A stretch of DNA of 64,000 nt, taken from Rhodospirillaceae bacterium (GTDB taxonomy: Bacteria > Pseudomonadota > Alphaproteobacteria > UBA8366). The notes beneath the pieces are model-generated. The model saw only the letters and a list, made by a program, of their open reading frames with translations. It had not been told where the DNA came from and did no database searches. The position numbers and the translations under genes were made by a program. The stretch's first letter is position 1, and each line of letters opens with the position of its first letter. Below are positions 54,809 through 63,461 of this stretch, in pieces. The stretch spans positions 1 to 64,000 of the forward strand of contig PBOR01000040.1 in NCBI GenBank assembly GCA_002724395.1, in the 5' to 3' direction.

Positions 54809-56842
54809 ATGACCGTTAGCGGCAACCCGTTATTTTCGTTCGCGGTCGTCGCGGACACTCATATACGGCCGGAAGAAGGTGATGATTCATCGCCTTTTCC
54901 GGTCAATGAAATGGCAAATGACCGCGCCCGTTATGTGGTTTCGTTACTCAATAACCTAAAGCCAGATTTCATCATTCATCTTGGCGATATCGTGCACCCG
55001 GTGCCCGTATTACCGACATATGACCCAGCCTGTGAAGCGGCAAAAGCTGTTTTGGATAGCCTGGATGCACCGATCTATTATCTGCCAGGCAACCACGATG
55101 TGGGTGATAAACCTAACCCTCAAATGCCAGCGGCTGGTGTTTCTGATGCTAATTTAGATGCCTATGAGGCACAGTTTGGAGAAAGTTGGCAGTCGTTCGA
55201 CAAGGACGATTGTCATTTCACACTAATCAACGCGCAGGTCATGAATTCAGGACTCGCCCGCGAGAAAAAGCAGGCGGAATGGCTAGAAGAAGATTTGGCG
55301 TTAGCGGGGCATAAACGCAAATTCTTGTTTATTCATTATCCGCCATGTATCCGCTCTGAGGATGAAGCGCAAAACTATGACAATATTGATGAGCCCGCCC
55401 GAGCGTGGCTTTTAGAATTGATAAGAGAATATTGGGTCGAGGCGATTTTTTGCGGCCATGTGCACGGGTTTTTCTATAATCTCCATGGGGATGCGGAGAG
55501 CTATATTCTGCCCTCTACCTCTTTCTTCCGACAAGATTACAGTGAGCTATTTCGTGTCGAGGCGGCGGATCAGCATGGGCGGAATGATGCGGAGAAACTT
55601 GGGTTCTTTATGGTAACTGTTTATGCGGATGGCCATGTTGCGCGCCTTATTCGCACCAATGGCGAAAGACTTTCGCTTGGGGCACCCGAGCCAAACTGGC
55701 CGCCACGTGTACCGGCGCTCCATACAAAGGAAGCTGAGAAGGCTGCTATTGGTGTGCACCTTCGCCATCCTTGGGCTGAAGAGACGGAGCTTCCCTATAA
55801 CGGGCCAATGGATGAGTTCCACAGGAAATCTGTGCGAAACGATTATACGTTAATGGCGCTTTGGGAACTTGGCATTTCTCAAGTTCGCGTGCCGTTGTCG
55901 GAACTCATGGTGCCTCGCATCCGTGATCGTATGATTGCGCTCAGTCGTATTGGTCATAGGTTCGGCGCATTTTGTTTCGGGGTACCGGAGGGTGCTTATC
56001 GGGACGCGCTGGTGACGAACCGGGAGGTGATTGAATCTATCGAGATCGTTGTACCTTGGGCTGATTCTGAATATGCGGTGCCTGAACTCAAAGCGTTGAA
56101 AGAAGAAACTCGTCTTGACATCGTGTTAACCAAAATCGAAACGTCGGCGGATAAGAAGGCAGCAGGGTCTCGCTTTAGCCATTTCGTAGCCCACGGATTT
56201 AGAGTTTCAGAAATAGACCAGATCGATGGTTTTCTAAAGAATGCGCCTGACGCGAAGCAGACAGTGGATGCTTATGTATTCCGAATTTCACTTGATTGTT
56301 CTCCTTGGGAAGATGTGCAGGAGTTACACCGGCTAATGAGTGAACGAAATACAACAGCGATAGTAAATATTCGCTTAGCTTCCGAGAACCCGGCGGAATA
56401 TATTACCGATGATCAAAAGTTAGCTAATCAAGTCGCCGAAGCGGTTTTGGTTGGCTATGCTTACGATGATGTTTCGGTCTTCATCGACACGTTTATGGAC
56501 TTGGATCGCGGTTATTTTCCACGGCACGGCTTGTTCGATAGACGCTTTAATCCGCGTCCGGCAAGCTTTGTCTTCAAGTATTTGCAAAGTACCATTTTGG
56601 GCGTTGGTTCTGACGTTAAACTTGGCGAACGGTATAAAGCTGCGGGCGGTTTGGTTTGTGCGTTCGAAATGGCAGGGAGAGACTGTTGGTTATTGCTGCC
56701 TGACACTGGGGCCATGGCCATAAGCGGCATTGATGTGCCACGTCCAGTGACGGTGATTGATCTATTGACTGGTATTGTAGGACCGGAAAGCAACGTGGCT
56801 GGAAATGAAATTAAAGGACCGGCATTGTTGATTTCTAATTAG
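54809..56842 (+). CDS. Composite metallophosphoesterase with C-terminal barrel-like region, protein 2
   Basis: 677 residues from ATG 54809. Residues 1 to about 290 are a metallophosphoesterase with VADTHIR, HLGDIVHP, GNHDVG, IHYPP and GHVHGF. The remaining ~380 residues have no phosphatase motifs; they contain alternating strand and helix segments and FIDTFMDLDRGYF with GLFDRRFNPRPASFVF, reminiscent of the end of glycoside-hydrolase-type TIM barrels, then a beta-rich tail with VTVIDLLTG. I infer a barrel plus beta-sandwich attached to the phosphatase; the catalytic residues of a glycosidase could not be assigned. No signal peptide. It is followed by a third metallophosphoesterase after 24 bp. 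Confidence 0.8.
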   Translation: MTVSGNPLFSFAVVADTHIRPEEGDDSSPFPVNEMANDRARYVVSLLNNLKPDFIIHLGDIVHPVPVLPTYDPACEAAKAVLDSLDAPIYYLPGNHDVGDKPNPQMPAAGVSDANLDAYEAQFGESWQSFDKDDCHFTLINAQVMNSGLAREKKQAEWLEEDLALAGHKRKFLFIHYPPCIRSEDEAQNYDNIDEPARAWLLELIREYWVEAIFCGHVHGFFYNLHGDAESYILPSTSFFRQDYSELFRVEAADQHGRNDAEKLGFFMVTVYADGHVARLIRTNGERLSLGAPEPNWPPRVPALHTKEAEKAAIGVHLRHPWAEETELPYNGPMDEFHRKSVRNDYTLMALWELGISQVRVPLSELMVPRIRDRMIALSRIGHRFGAFCFGVPEGAYRDALVTNREVIESIEIVVPWADSEYAVPELKALKEETRLDIVLTKIETSADKKAAGSRFSHFVAHGFRVSEIDQIDGFLKNAPDAKQTVDAYVFRISLDCSPWEDVQELHRLMSERNTTAIVNIRLASENPAEYITDDQKLANQVAEAVLVGYAYDDVSVFIDTFMDLDRGYFPRHGLFDRRFNPRPASFVFKYLQSTILGVGSDVKLGERYKAAGGLVCAFEMAGRDCWLLLPDTGAMAISGIDVPRPVTVIDLLTGIVGPESNVAGNEIKGPALLISN

Positions 56843-56866
56843 TGCCTTTTCAACGAGGGTTGGTTT

Positions 56867-57946
56867 ATGGACGAACCAAAAACGCTGAAGCTTTGGGCGC
56901 AAGGGGATGCCCATGTCGGACGCGACCTGGAATTTGGCCGTGCCAGCTTGTCCGATGCGCTTTTGCAATCGGAGCAGGGTGGTGATCTAGGCGGTCCGCC
57001 CTTCGCATGGGATTTAGCTGTTAATGTTGGCGATTATTGTGGTTTTCGGTCCCTGCCGGTTGATGAAGAGGGCGCGGAAATCATCAAGCAATTCTCAGTC
57101 TTGAAGAAGCATAAACGAGAGCAAATTTATTCGCTGGCAGGGAATCATGACCGCGGCGGTCTTGAGCAACCTGAAGGCTGGTGGTTTCAGAAATGGATTG
57201 ACCCCATGGGTAAGCATACCGAATTTTCTAAGGTAGATGTGTCGCGCTATCCCTATCCGGTCGAGGGCACGTGGGAGCGCTATTCTTTTCAGGCAGGCAA
57301 CATCGTTTTCTTGATGATGAGCGATGTGAACGAACGTAGCATGACAGTGGGGCGCGGTGACCTGGGCGGTAATCCAGGCGGCGTCGTCACCCAAGAAACG
57401 TTCGATTGGTGGAAGGATCAGGTCCAAAAACATAAAGGGAAGATTATCATTACGGCACATCATTACGTGCTGAAAGATACCACTTTTGCCTCCGGCCTTT
57501 GGGAGGGGATGCGCAAGGATGAGGATGACAATTGGATGCCTGATTATCACCAGTATTACGAAGAGGGATCGCCGTCGGGCGCGTCTTTTTTGTGTTGGGT
57601 CGGCGGACAATTCGATTCTGGCCAGTTCGAAAGTTTCCTTGAGGATAATCCCGATGCCGTCGATATGTGGTTTGGCGGGCATACTCATTCAAACCCGGAT
57701 GACCGCAAGGGTGGCCGTGGCTGCTTTGAGCGGAAATACGGTGGCACCATGTTCATGAATATTTGTGCGCTAACGCGCTACCATGTCCCGGACCACGCAA
57801 TCCCCCACAGTTGGCTACTTACCTTCACTGAAGGTTCTGACGTTGTGCGAGCACAATGCTACATGCACACCGACGAATACAAGCCCCAGGGCTGGTACAA
57901 TGAAGCGGAACAGACTATCAAGCTAACGACGACATTCAAATTTTAA
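56867..57946 (+). CDS. Metallophosphoesterase, protein 3
   Basis: A 359-residue calcineurin-like protein distinct from the other two. Metal motifs: QGDAHVGRD, NVGDYCGFR, AGNHDRGGLE, TAHHYVL and GGHTHSNP. The first motif has GDAH instead of DxH after an acidic residue, so the metal site is slightly atypical. No signal peptide. It is 24 bp downstream of the composite protein gene and probably in the cupin operon. The gene ends 18 bp from the convergent carboxyltransferase. Confidence 0.84.
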   Translation: MDEPKTLKLWAQGDAHVGRDLEFGRASLSDALLQSEQGGDLGGPPFAWDLAVNVGDYCGFRSLPVDEEGAEIIKQFSVLKKHKREQIYSLAGNHDRGGLEQPEGWWFQKWIDPMGKHTEFSKVDVSRYPYPVEGTWERYSFQAGNIVFLMMSDVNERSMTVGRGDLGGNPGGVVTQETFDWWKDQVQKHKGKIIITAHHYVLKDTTFASGLWEGMRKDEDDNWMPDYHQYYEEGSPSGASFLCWVGGQFDSGQFESFLEDNPDAVDMWFGGHTHSNPDDRKGGRGCFERKYGGTMFMNICALTRYHVPDHAIPHSWLLTFTEGSDVVRAQCYMHTDEYKPQGWYNEAEQTIKLTTTFKF

Positions 57947-57964
57947 GGAAGGTTGAGCGTTTTT

Positions 57965-59533
57965 TTATGGCCTGACGCCAAACTTGGCTTTCTGTCCAAT
58001 CTGTTCCTTAAGACGAGCCTGCATTGCTTCATAAAAAGTACAGAGGTATTGCCTGGTCTCGCGGGGGTCGATGATATCTTCCACAGAAAAAGCCTCGGCG
58101 GTTTGGAACGGGTTGGCGTAAGAGCGTATTTCGTCTTCCAGTTCCTTGCGTCGGGCTTCCGGGTCTGGGGCTTCGGCGATCTCGCGGCGGAAGGCTGCCG
58201 TTACGCCCCCTTCGATGGGCAGCGAACCCCATTCGGCGGACGGCCAGGCGATCTTGAAATCAAGCACGTTCTTATCGAGCGCGGTACCACCCGCCATGCC
58301 GAAGCAGCGGCGAATCACCAGTGACATTTGCGGCACGGTGGATTGCAGGCGCGCATGGAGCTGGCGCATTCCTTCCAACAGTGTGCCGTCTTCCTCGGCG
58401 ACAGTGCCAATGGCGTAGCCGGGCACATCTATGAGGAACAACAGCGGAATGTGGAAGCAGTCGCAAAGATCGATGAAATGCGCCTGCTTGCGGCCCGATT
58501 TCACATCTACCACACCGCCATACATGGGATTGTTGGCAATGATACCAACCGGGTAGCCGTTGAGGCGGGCGAGCGTCGTGATGGCGGCACGGCCATAGCG
58601 CGGCTGAATTTCGAAAGTGCTGTCCTTGTCCATGACGAGGCGGATCAGCTTATGCATGTCGTAGGGTTTGCGGCGGTCGCGGGGAACGATATCCAGCAGT
58701 TCTTCCTCGCGCCGGTCTACCGAATCGTCGGTGCGAACGATAGGCGGCATTTCCCAAACGTTTTGCGGCATGTAGGAGAGGAACTGTTTGATTTGCCGGA
58801 AACAGTCTTCCTCGTCCTTGGCCACATTGTGGATGACGCCTGCCTTTTCCACGGCGATTTTCCAGCCGCCCAATTCTTCGCGGGTGACAGTTTCCCCGGT
58901 GCCGCGTTCTACTAGGGGCGGGCCGCCAGCGAATATTTGGCTTTTACCTTTGATCATGATGGAAAAATGCGACATCAGTGTTTTGCCCGCCGGCGCGCCG
59001 GCAGCAACGCCCATGACGGCGGAGACCACGGGCACGGAACCCAACAAAATAGCTGAATTGTCCCGCGGGTGGACCGCATGGCCAGGTAGGACCGTATAAC
59101 CCTTCTTTTTGCCGGTGGCGGCGCTGCCCCCAAACCCGTCAATGAAACGCACCAAAGGGAGGCGGTATTGTTCGGCCAGGTCATCAACGAAACCACCTTG
59201 GCCACCTTTGCGGCGAATGTCTCCCCAGTTCGTACCGCCGCCGATAGTGGAATCTTCTCCGCCAATGGCAACCAGCCGTCCGCCAATGCGGCCCAGGCCC
59301 ATGACATAGGGCGCGGGCTTAACGTTTATGAGATTGCCGTCCTCGTCATAACTGCCGGTTCCGGAAAGCTTGCCCACTTCCTGGAAGGAACCCGGGTCTA
59401 TGGTGCCCGCGATCCTGTCGCGAATAGTGAAATAACCGCGTTCTCGATGTTTCGTGACACGTTCCGCGCCGCCCATTTCTTCAGCCATTGCGCGTCGGCG
59501 GATAATTTCATCGGCTTCTTCTTTCCAAGACAT
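57965..59533 (-). CDS. Acyl-CoA carboxylase-type carboxyltransferase subunit
   Basis: A 522-residue homodimer-type carboxyltransferase of the propionyl/methylcrotonyl/geranyl-CoA carboxylase beta family. N-terminal half: HRERGYFTIRDRIAG and GGEDSTIGGGTNWGD; C-terminal half: GIIANNPMYGGVVDVKSG, LLFLIDVPGYAIG and GMAGGTALDKNVL for acyl-CoA and biotin pockets. Typical partners, a biotin carboxylase and a biotin carrier, are not visible in the window, so they must be encoded elsewhere or the protein has another role, such as a decarboxylase. It is downstream of the SucCD-like pair on the same strand, 9 bp away. Confidence 0.87.
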   Translation of the reverse strand: MSWKEEADEIIRRRAMAEEMGGAERVTKHRERGYFTIRDRIAGTIDPGSFQEVGKLSGTGSYDEDGNLINVKPAPYVMGLGRIGGRLVAIGGEDSTIGGGTNWGDIRRKGGQGGFVDDLAEQYRLPLVRFIDGFGGSAATGKKKGYTVLPGHAVHPRDNSAILLGSVPVVSAVMGVAAGAPAGKTLMSHFSIMIKGKSQIFAGGPPLVERGTGETVTREELGGWKIAVEKAGVIHNVAKDEEDCFRQIKQFLSYMPQNVWEMPPIVRTDDSVDRREEELLDIVPRDRRKPYDMHKLIRLVMDKDSTFEIQPRYGRAAITTLARLNGYPVGIIANNPMYGGVVDVKSGRKQAHFIDLCDCFHIPLLFLIDVPGYAIGTVAEEDGTLLEGMRQLHARLQSTVPQMSLVIRRCFGMAGGTALDKNVLDFKIAWPSAEWGSLPIEGGVTAAFRREIAEAPDPEARRKELEDEIRSYANPFQTAEAFSVEDIIDPRETRQYLCTFYEAMQARLKEQIGQKAKFGVRP

Positions 59534-59542
59534 GCTATTTGT

Positions 59543-60439
59543 TTACGCGCGCAAGGCCGCACGGACAAGGGCTGGAATATCGGCCAAGGTGTCCGCTACC
59601 GAAGCGCCCGCCCCCAGCAGCAATTTCCGCTTTTGCGCGGGAGAGCCCACATCATGTTCGATGATGGAGCCCGTATGGCCGAAGCTGAGGCCTTTCGGTA
59701 AACGCGCGACGGAGTCGCCAACGATGAGTGCAATAAGCGGTTTGGTAAATTGTTTATCCTTAATCATGCGGGCAGCCGCTTCTTCCTGGCCGGTGCCCGC
59801 TTCGCCGAAAATGACGACTGCTTTGGTGTCTGAGTCTTTTTCAAAGAGTTCGAGCAGCGGGACGAAGGAAGTACCTACAAGAAAATCACCCCCGATGGGT
59901 ACAAATGTGGATTGGCCGATACCGTTTCGTGTCAGAATATTCGCGATTTCACCGCCCATGCCGCCACTGCGCGCAATGATTCCGACAGGTCCTTCTGAAT
60001 AAATCCGTGATGGCACCGGCCCGCCGGTGCCGCCAATTTTCGCTTTGCCAACACTGATGATGCCTTGGCTGTTGGGGCCGACCACGCGAATACCCTTGGC
60101 GGTCGCGGTTTCAATTATGAGGGACGCATCATGATGTGGCACGCCTTCAGCCAGGATATGGACATGGGGTATACCTGCCTCAATGGCTTCCATCCCCGCG
60201 CTCTTGACGGCAATGCCCGGGATAAACAGGACGGTGATATCAATCCGGTGATGCGCGAGCGCCTCGCCAACGCTGTTATAGACCGGCACGTCATTGACGA
60301 TTTCGCCACCATGACCCGGTGAGACGCCGGCCACTACGTTGGTGCCGTACTCCTGCATATAGCTCACATGCAGGCGCGCCTGCCGCCCAGTGATCCCCTG
60401 AATAAGAACCCGCGTTGTTTCGTCAAGGAGAATGCTCAT
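59543..60439 (-). CDS. Succinyl-CoA ligase alpha-like subunit (SucD family)
   Basis: 298 residues with a CoA-binding Rossmann domain (LIQGITGRQARLHVSY) and a ligase domain. The phosphohistidine position is His255 in SFGHTGSII; canonical SucD has MGHAGAI, so this is a divergent member. VVGPNSQGIISVG and GIIARSGGMGGE are recognisable. It may ligate CoA to another acid, such as malate or a longer acid, or work in the direction of acyl-CoA breakdown. The start ATG overlaps the beta gene stop (ATGA). Confidence 0.82.
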   Translation of the reverse strand: MSILLDETTRVLIQGITGRQARLHVSYMQEYGTNVVAGVSPGHGGEIVNDVPVYNSVGEALAHHRIDITVLFIPGIAVKSAGMEAIEAGIPHVHILAEGVPHHDASLIIETATAKGIRVVGPNSQGIISVGKAKIGGTGGPVPSRIYSEGPVGIIARSGGMGGEIANILTRNGIGQSTFVPIGGDFLVGTSFVPLLELFEKDSDTKAVVIFGEAGTGQEEAAARMIKDKQFTKPLIALIVGDSVARLPKGLSFGHTGSIIEHDVGSPAQKRKLLLGAGASVADTLADIPALVRAALRA

Positions 60440-61650
60440 AGGGCATCGATTCCATAAGTGCGTTTGACGATTTCTACCGCTGCCTCTTCCATCGGCGTGG
60501 CGGCATCAAGGAAGCAGATGCCTGGCAGGGCGGCGGCGCATTCCTTCGCGACATCGATGTTGGGACCGTCGAACCGAAAGACGATGGGAAACTTCGTCGG
60601 GTCAATTTTTAGCTCTTCGAGCGCCCGCATGGTACCGCGTACTTTAATGTCGACCGGGATGAAATTGATGAAGGGGCTACCCGCTAGAAGTCCTTTGACG
60701 TTCGGGCGCGACACGATGGCCTTGGTTGCCAAATAGGTCTTCTCTTCGATTTGACCGGGCGTGATATCCATGGTGCAGGCTGGCCGTCCCCCAGCTTTAT
60801 AAATCGCATCAAGTGCAGACATGCCGGTGCCACCACCGCTCACCATGAGGGCAATGTCGCCTTCTGGAAACTCATTGAATCGAATAGAAGAGCCAATATC
60901 CGTGGCGTCGATTTCGCGCATTTCCAATTCGAGTTCTGTGAGGGGCCGCCAGCCATTGGTACGGATACGGTTTGTAGCAACTGAAAGGTCGTCATGGCGG
61001 GCCATCGCTTGTTCGTCCATGTTGAGGACGGCGGTGGGTGCCGTGACCAAACTGTCAGGCGCCAAGACTAGTGGATTTACCTCCAGTAATTCCGCTTCGC
61101 GTTCGATGAAAACCTGCCATAGCACTACTAAAACCTTGGCGACGTTTTTTGCCGCCGTTTTGCTCAGTCCGGCGGCTTCAGTAAGCGCACGCGCGTCTGT
61201 CTTGGAGAACCCGGTCAGCAGACTCAATGGTTGGCGAATGAGCGAGGCGGGATGTTTGTCGAGAATGGTCTCGATGTCGACGCCACCATTTGCTGAAAAT
61301 AGTAAAACCGGCTTCTTTGTCTCGCTATCGAATGCGAAGGAAACGAAAACTTCTCGCGCGATATCAACCGGTGCGCTCACCAGTAGCTCAGTTACGGGGT
61401 AGTGCAGAATTTCTTGGCCGAGGAGTAATGCCGCAAAGGCGCCCGCTTCATTAGGGCTTTCCACAAGACGCACCGCGCCCGCTTTGCCGCGTCCACCTGC
61501 TGGAATAAGCGCTTTAAGGACAGCCCGTCCGCCAAGCCATTGCGTTGCGTCGACAGCGGCGTCTACCGTTTTAACGGTTTCAAAGTCTGGGACTGATATT
61601 CCCGCCTTGCGTAACAGGCGAAGCGCGTCGTCCTCAAGCAATCTAGTCAC
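60436..61650 (-). CDS. Succinyl-CoA ligase beta-like subunit (SucC family)
   Basis: 404 residues with an ATP-grasp domain (ALIPAGGRGKAGAVRLV near residue 50; LLEVNPLVLAPD) and a C-terminal ligase domain with SGGGTGMSALDAIY and GICFLDAATPMEEAAVEIV. It resembles SucC overall but lacks several of its usual boxes, as does its alpha partner, so the pair is a divergent CoA ligase. It is upstream of the alpha gene and overlaps it, and 15 bp downstream of a glutathione transferase gene. Confidence 0.82.
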   Translation of the reverse strand: MTRLLEDDALRLLRKAGISVPDFETVKTVDAAVDATQWLGGRAVLKALIPAGGRGKAGAVRLVESPNEAGAFAALLLGQEILHYPVTELLVSAPVDIAREVFVSFAFDSETKKPVLLFSANGGVDIETILDKHPASLIRQPLSLLTGFSKTDARALTEAAGLSKTAAKNVAKVLVVLWQVFIEREAELLEVNPLVLAPDSLVTAPTAVLNMDEQAMARHDDLSVATNRIRTNGWRPLTELELEMREIDATDIGSSIRFNEFPEGDIALMVSGGGTGMSALDAIYKAGGRPACTMDITPGQIEEKTYLATKAIVSRPNVKGLLAGSPFINFIPVDIKVRGTMRALEELKIDPTKFPIVFRFDGPNIDVAKECAAALPGICFLDAATPMEEAAVEIVKRTYGIDAL

Positions 61651-61665
61651 TGGCGTGGTAAAGCG

Positions 61666-62361
61666 TTATTCGGCAGCAGCGGCATTTTTAACCAAACTGC
61701 CAAGCCAGCGGCCACGGGCAATCAGGTTTTGCTGCCACTCGATCTCGAAGTTAGCGACGGTAGAGCTGTGCGTAGATTCTCGGGCCATCATCGCTTCGCG
61801 CCATTTGGTTAGCAATGGATATTGCTCGATAACACCGAGTGGATAGAGATTGTCCACAAATGTATAGCGCTGCAGAAACGGTGCGTAGCCGCAATCGACC
61901 AAGGAATAATCCGGGCCGTTAAAATAAGGGCCGTCATTGCCGCGTTTTTCAAGCGCACCTTCGAGTTTTTCGAACCCCTTCGGAAGAACTTTGGCGTTTT
62001 CTTTTAAGGCCTCTTCGTTATCCGAATAAGCCACTCGCGAAATGGCGTTGGCAAAACCCGGCAGAAAATCTGTCCAAGCGCGGTTTTTAGCTTTTGCTAT
62101 TAGATCCTGGGGATGCAATTGCGGTTCTGCTACCTCATCGAGATATTCTGCGATGGCGCAGCTTTCGAACAGGGACTCATTGCCGCAGACCCTGAGTACC
62201 GGTACTTTTGAGTGAGGTGAAATTGCGAGGAACCAGTCAGGCCGATTATTGCGGTCGATATATTCGATGTCGTAATCGATATTTTTTTCGCGCAATGCAA
62301 TTGCCGCGCGCTGAACCCATGGGCAGGTTTTAAAACTTACGAGTTTGAAGTCGTTGGCCAT
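61666..62361 (-). CDS. Glutathione S-transferase family protein
   Basis: A 231-residue two-domain GST. The N-terminal thioredoxin-like domain has Cys13 in FKTCPWVQRA, the active-site type of omega/beta-class enzymes and of lyases or reductive dehalogenases, then HSKVPVL and SLFESCAIAEYLDE for glutathione binding; the C-terminal domain is helical. It begins a minus-strand run GST-SucC-SucD-carboxyltransferase, suggesting thiol chemistry in the same pathway, but the spacing alone does not prove it. Confidence 0.86.
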   Translation of the reverse strand: MANDFKLVSFKTCPWVQRAAIALREKNIDYDIEYIDRNNRPDWFLAISPHSKVPVLRVCGNESLFESCAIAEYLDEVAEPQLHPQDLIAKAKNRAWTDFLPGFANAISRVAYSDNEEALKENAKVLPKGFEKLEGALEKRGNDGPYFNGPDYSLVDCGYAPFLQRYTFVDNLYPLGVIEQYPLLTKWREAMMARESTHSSTVANFEIEWQQNLIARGRWLGSLVKNAAAAE

Positions 62362-62501
62362 GCTGTCCTCCCGATTTGTTTGGTTGCTCCTAGGTTATGA
62401 GGCTGATCCATACAGTCGCATAAGGAATGTCTGCTTTCAACGTCCTTGGGGTTTGGGCTAATCTGCTGATAGCCATGAAAAGTAACCCTGGGAGCGAAGC
62501 T

Positions 62502-63452
62502 GTGAAACCGGAAATTGTACTGAATGCGAACTTGAACGAACCCAGTGTGGCGTTGCTGGAAGAGCATTACACGTGCCATAAGTTATATGATGCGGACGAC
62601 CCTGTAGGGTTCCTGGCAGGTGTGAAAGACAATGTTCGGGCGTTGGTGACGAGTGGGTTTCGGGGGTTTGACCGAGCACTGGTGGAAGCGTTGCCTAATT
62701 TGGAAATGATTTCTATTTGGGGTGCCGGTTTGCAGGCGGCGGACCTTGATGTGGTGAAAGAGAAAGGCATCATACTCTCTAATACTCCCGATGATTCTCG
62801 GATCGCGGTCGCGGATCTTGCGATGGCGCTTTTGATATCGGTGGCACGGCAATGTGCTGAAGGGGACAAGTTCGTTAAATCCGGACGTTGGGCAACCGAG
62901 GCTTTCGATGAGCAAGGAATCGGCCTCTATAAGAAAACCTGCGGCATCATTGCACTTGGTACCATCGGACGCGCGGTGGCGCAGCGAGCGGCGGCATTCG
63001 ATATGAATATTGCCTATTTCGGGCCGAACAAGAAGGCCGATGTGGATTACCGCTATTACGATGACCTCTTAGCGATGGCGACAGACAGTGATTTTCTTAT
63101 GGTGTGTTGCCCGGAAATGCCGGAGACGATTGGCCTTGTCACAGGTGAGGTGATTCGCGCGCTTGGGCCAGACGGGATTGTGGTCAATGTGGGTCGCGGT
63201 ATCTGCATGGATGAAGCAGCACTGATCGAGGCATTACAGGACAAGGCGATTGCGGGCGCTGGTCTCGATGTGTATCAGACCGAGCCGGATATTCCTAATG
63301 CTCTGCGGAAATGCGAAAACGCGGTTTTGGTGCCCCATGTGGGAACGGCGACGCGGGATATTCGCAATATTCGACGAGACATGTGTCTCAAAAATCTTCA
63401 GGCGTTTTTTGCTGGCGAGCCGGTTTTAGCGCCGGTTTATGTACCTGAATAG
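62502..63452 (+). CDS. D-2-hydroxyacid dehydrogenase family protein
   Basis: NAD(P)-dependent reductase or dehydrogenase of 2-oxo/2-hydroxy acids. Cofactor loop IIALGTIGRAVAQRAA, catalytic Arg in VNVGRGICMDE, Glu in YQTEPDIPNA and His in VPHVGTAT are present. The ORF track starts at 62427; GTG 62502 has GGGAG seven bases upstream and gives a typical N terminus (KPEIVLNANL), whereas ATG 62475 lacks an SD, so 316 residues is preferred. It is distinct from the homolog at 21955. Divergent from the GST gene. Confidence 0.88.
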   Translation: MKPEIVLNANLNEPSVALLEEHYTCHKLYDADDPVGFLAGVKDNVRALVTSGFRGFDRALVEALPNLEMISIWGAGLQAADLDVVKEKGIILSNTPDDSRIAVADLAMALLISVARQCAEGDKFVKSGRWATEAFDEQGIGLYKKTCGIIALGTIGRAVAQRAAAFDMNIAYFGPNKKADVDYRYYDDLLAMATDSDFLMVCCPEMPETIGLVTGEVIRALGPDGIVVNVGRGICMDEAALIEALQDKAIAGAGLDVYQTEPDIPNALRKCENAVLVPHVGTATRDIRNIRRDMCLKNLQAFFAGEPVLAPVYVPE

Positions 63453-63461
63453 GCCCCTTTC

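Noticed and set aside
57095-61402. Long shadow ORFs on the opposite strand (57095-57688, 58328-58915, 59454-60002, 60821-61402)
   Set aside because: They lie wholly within or antisense to clearly conserved enzymes, have low-complexity Arg/Pro/Ser-rich composition and show no family motifs.
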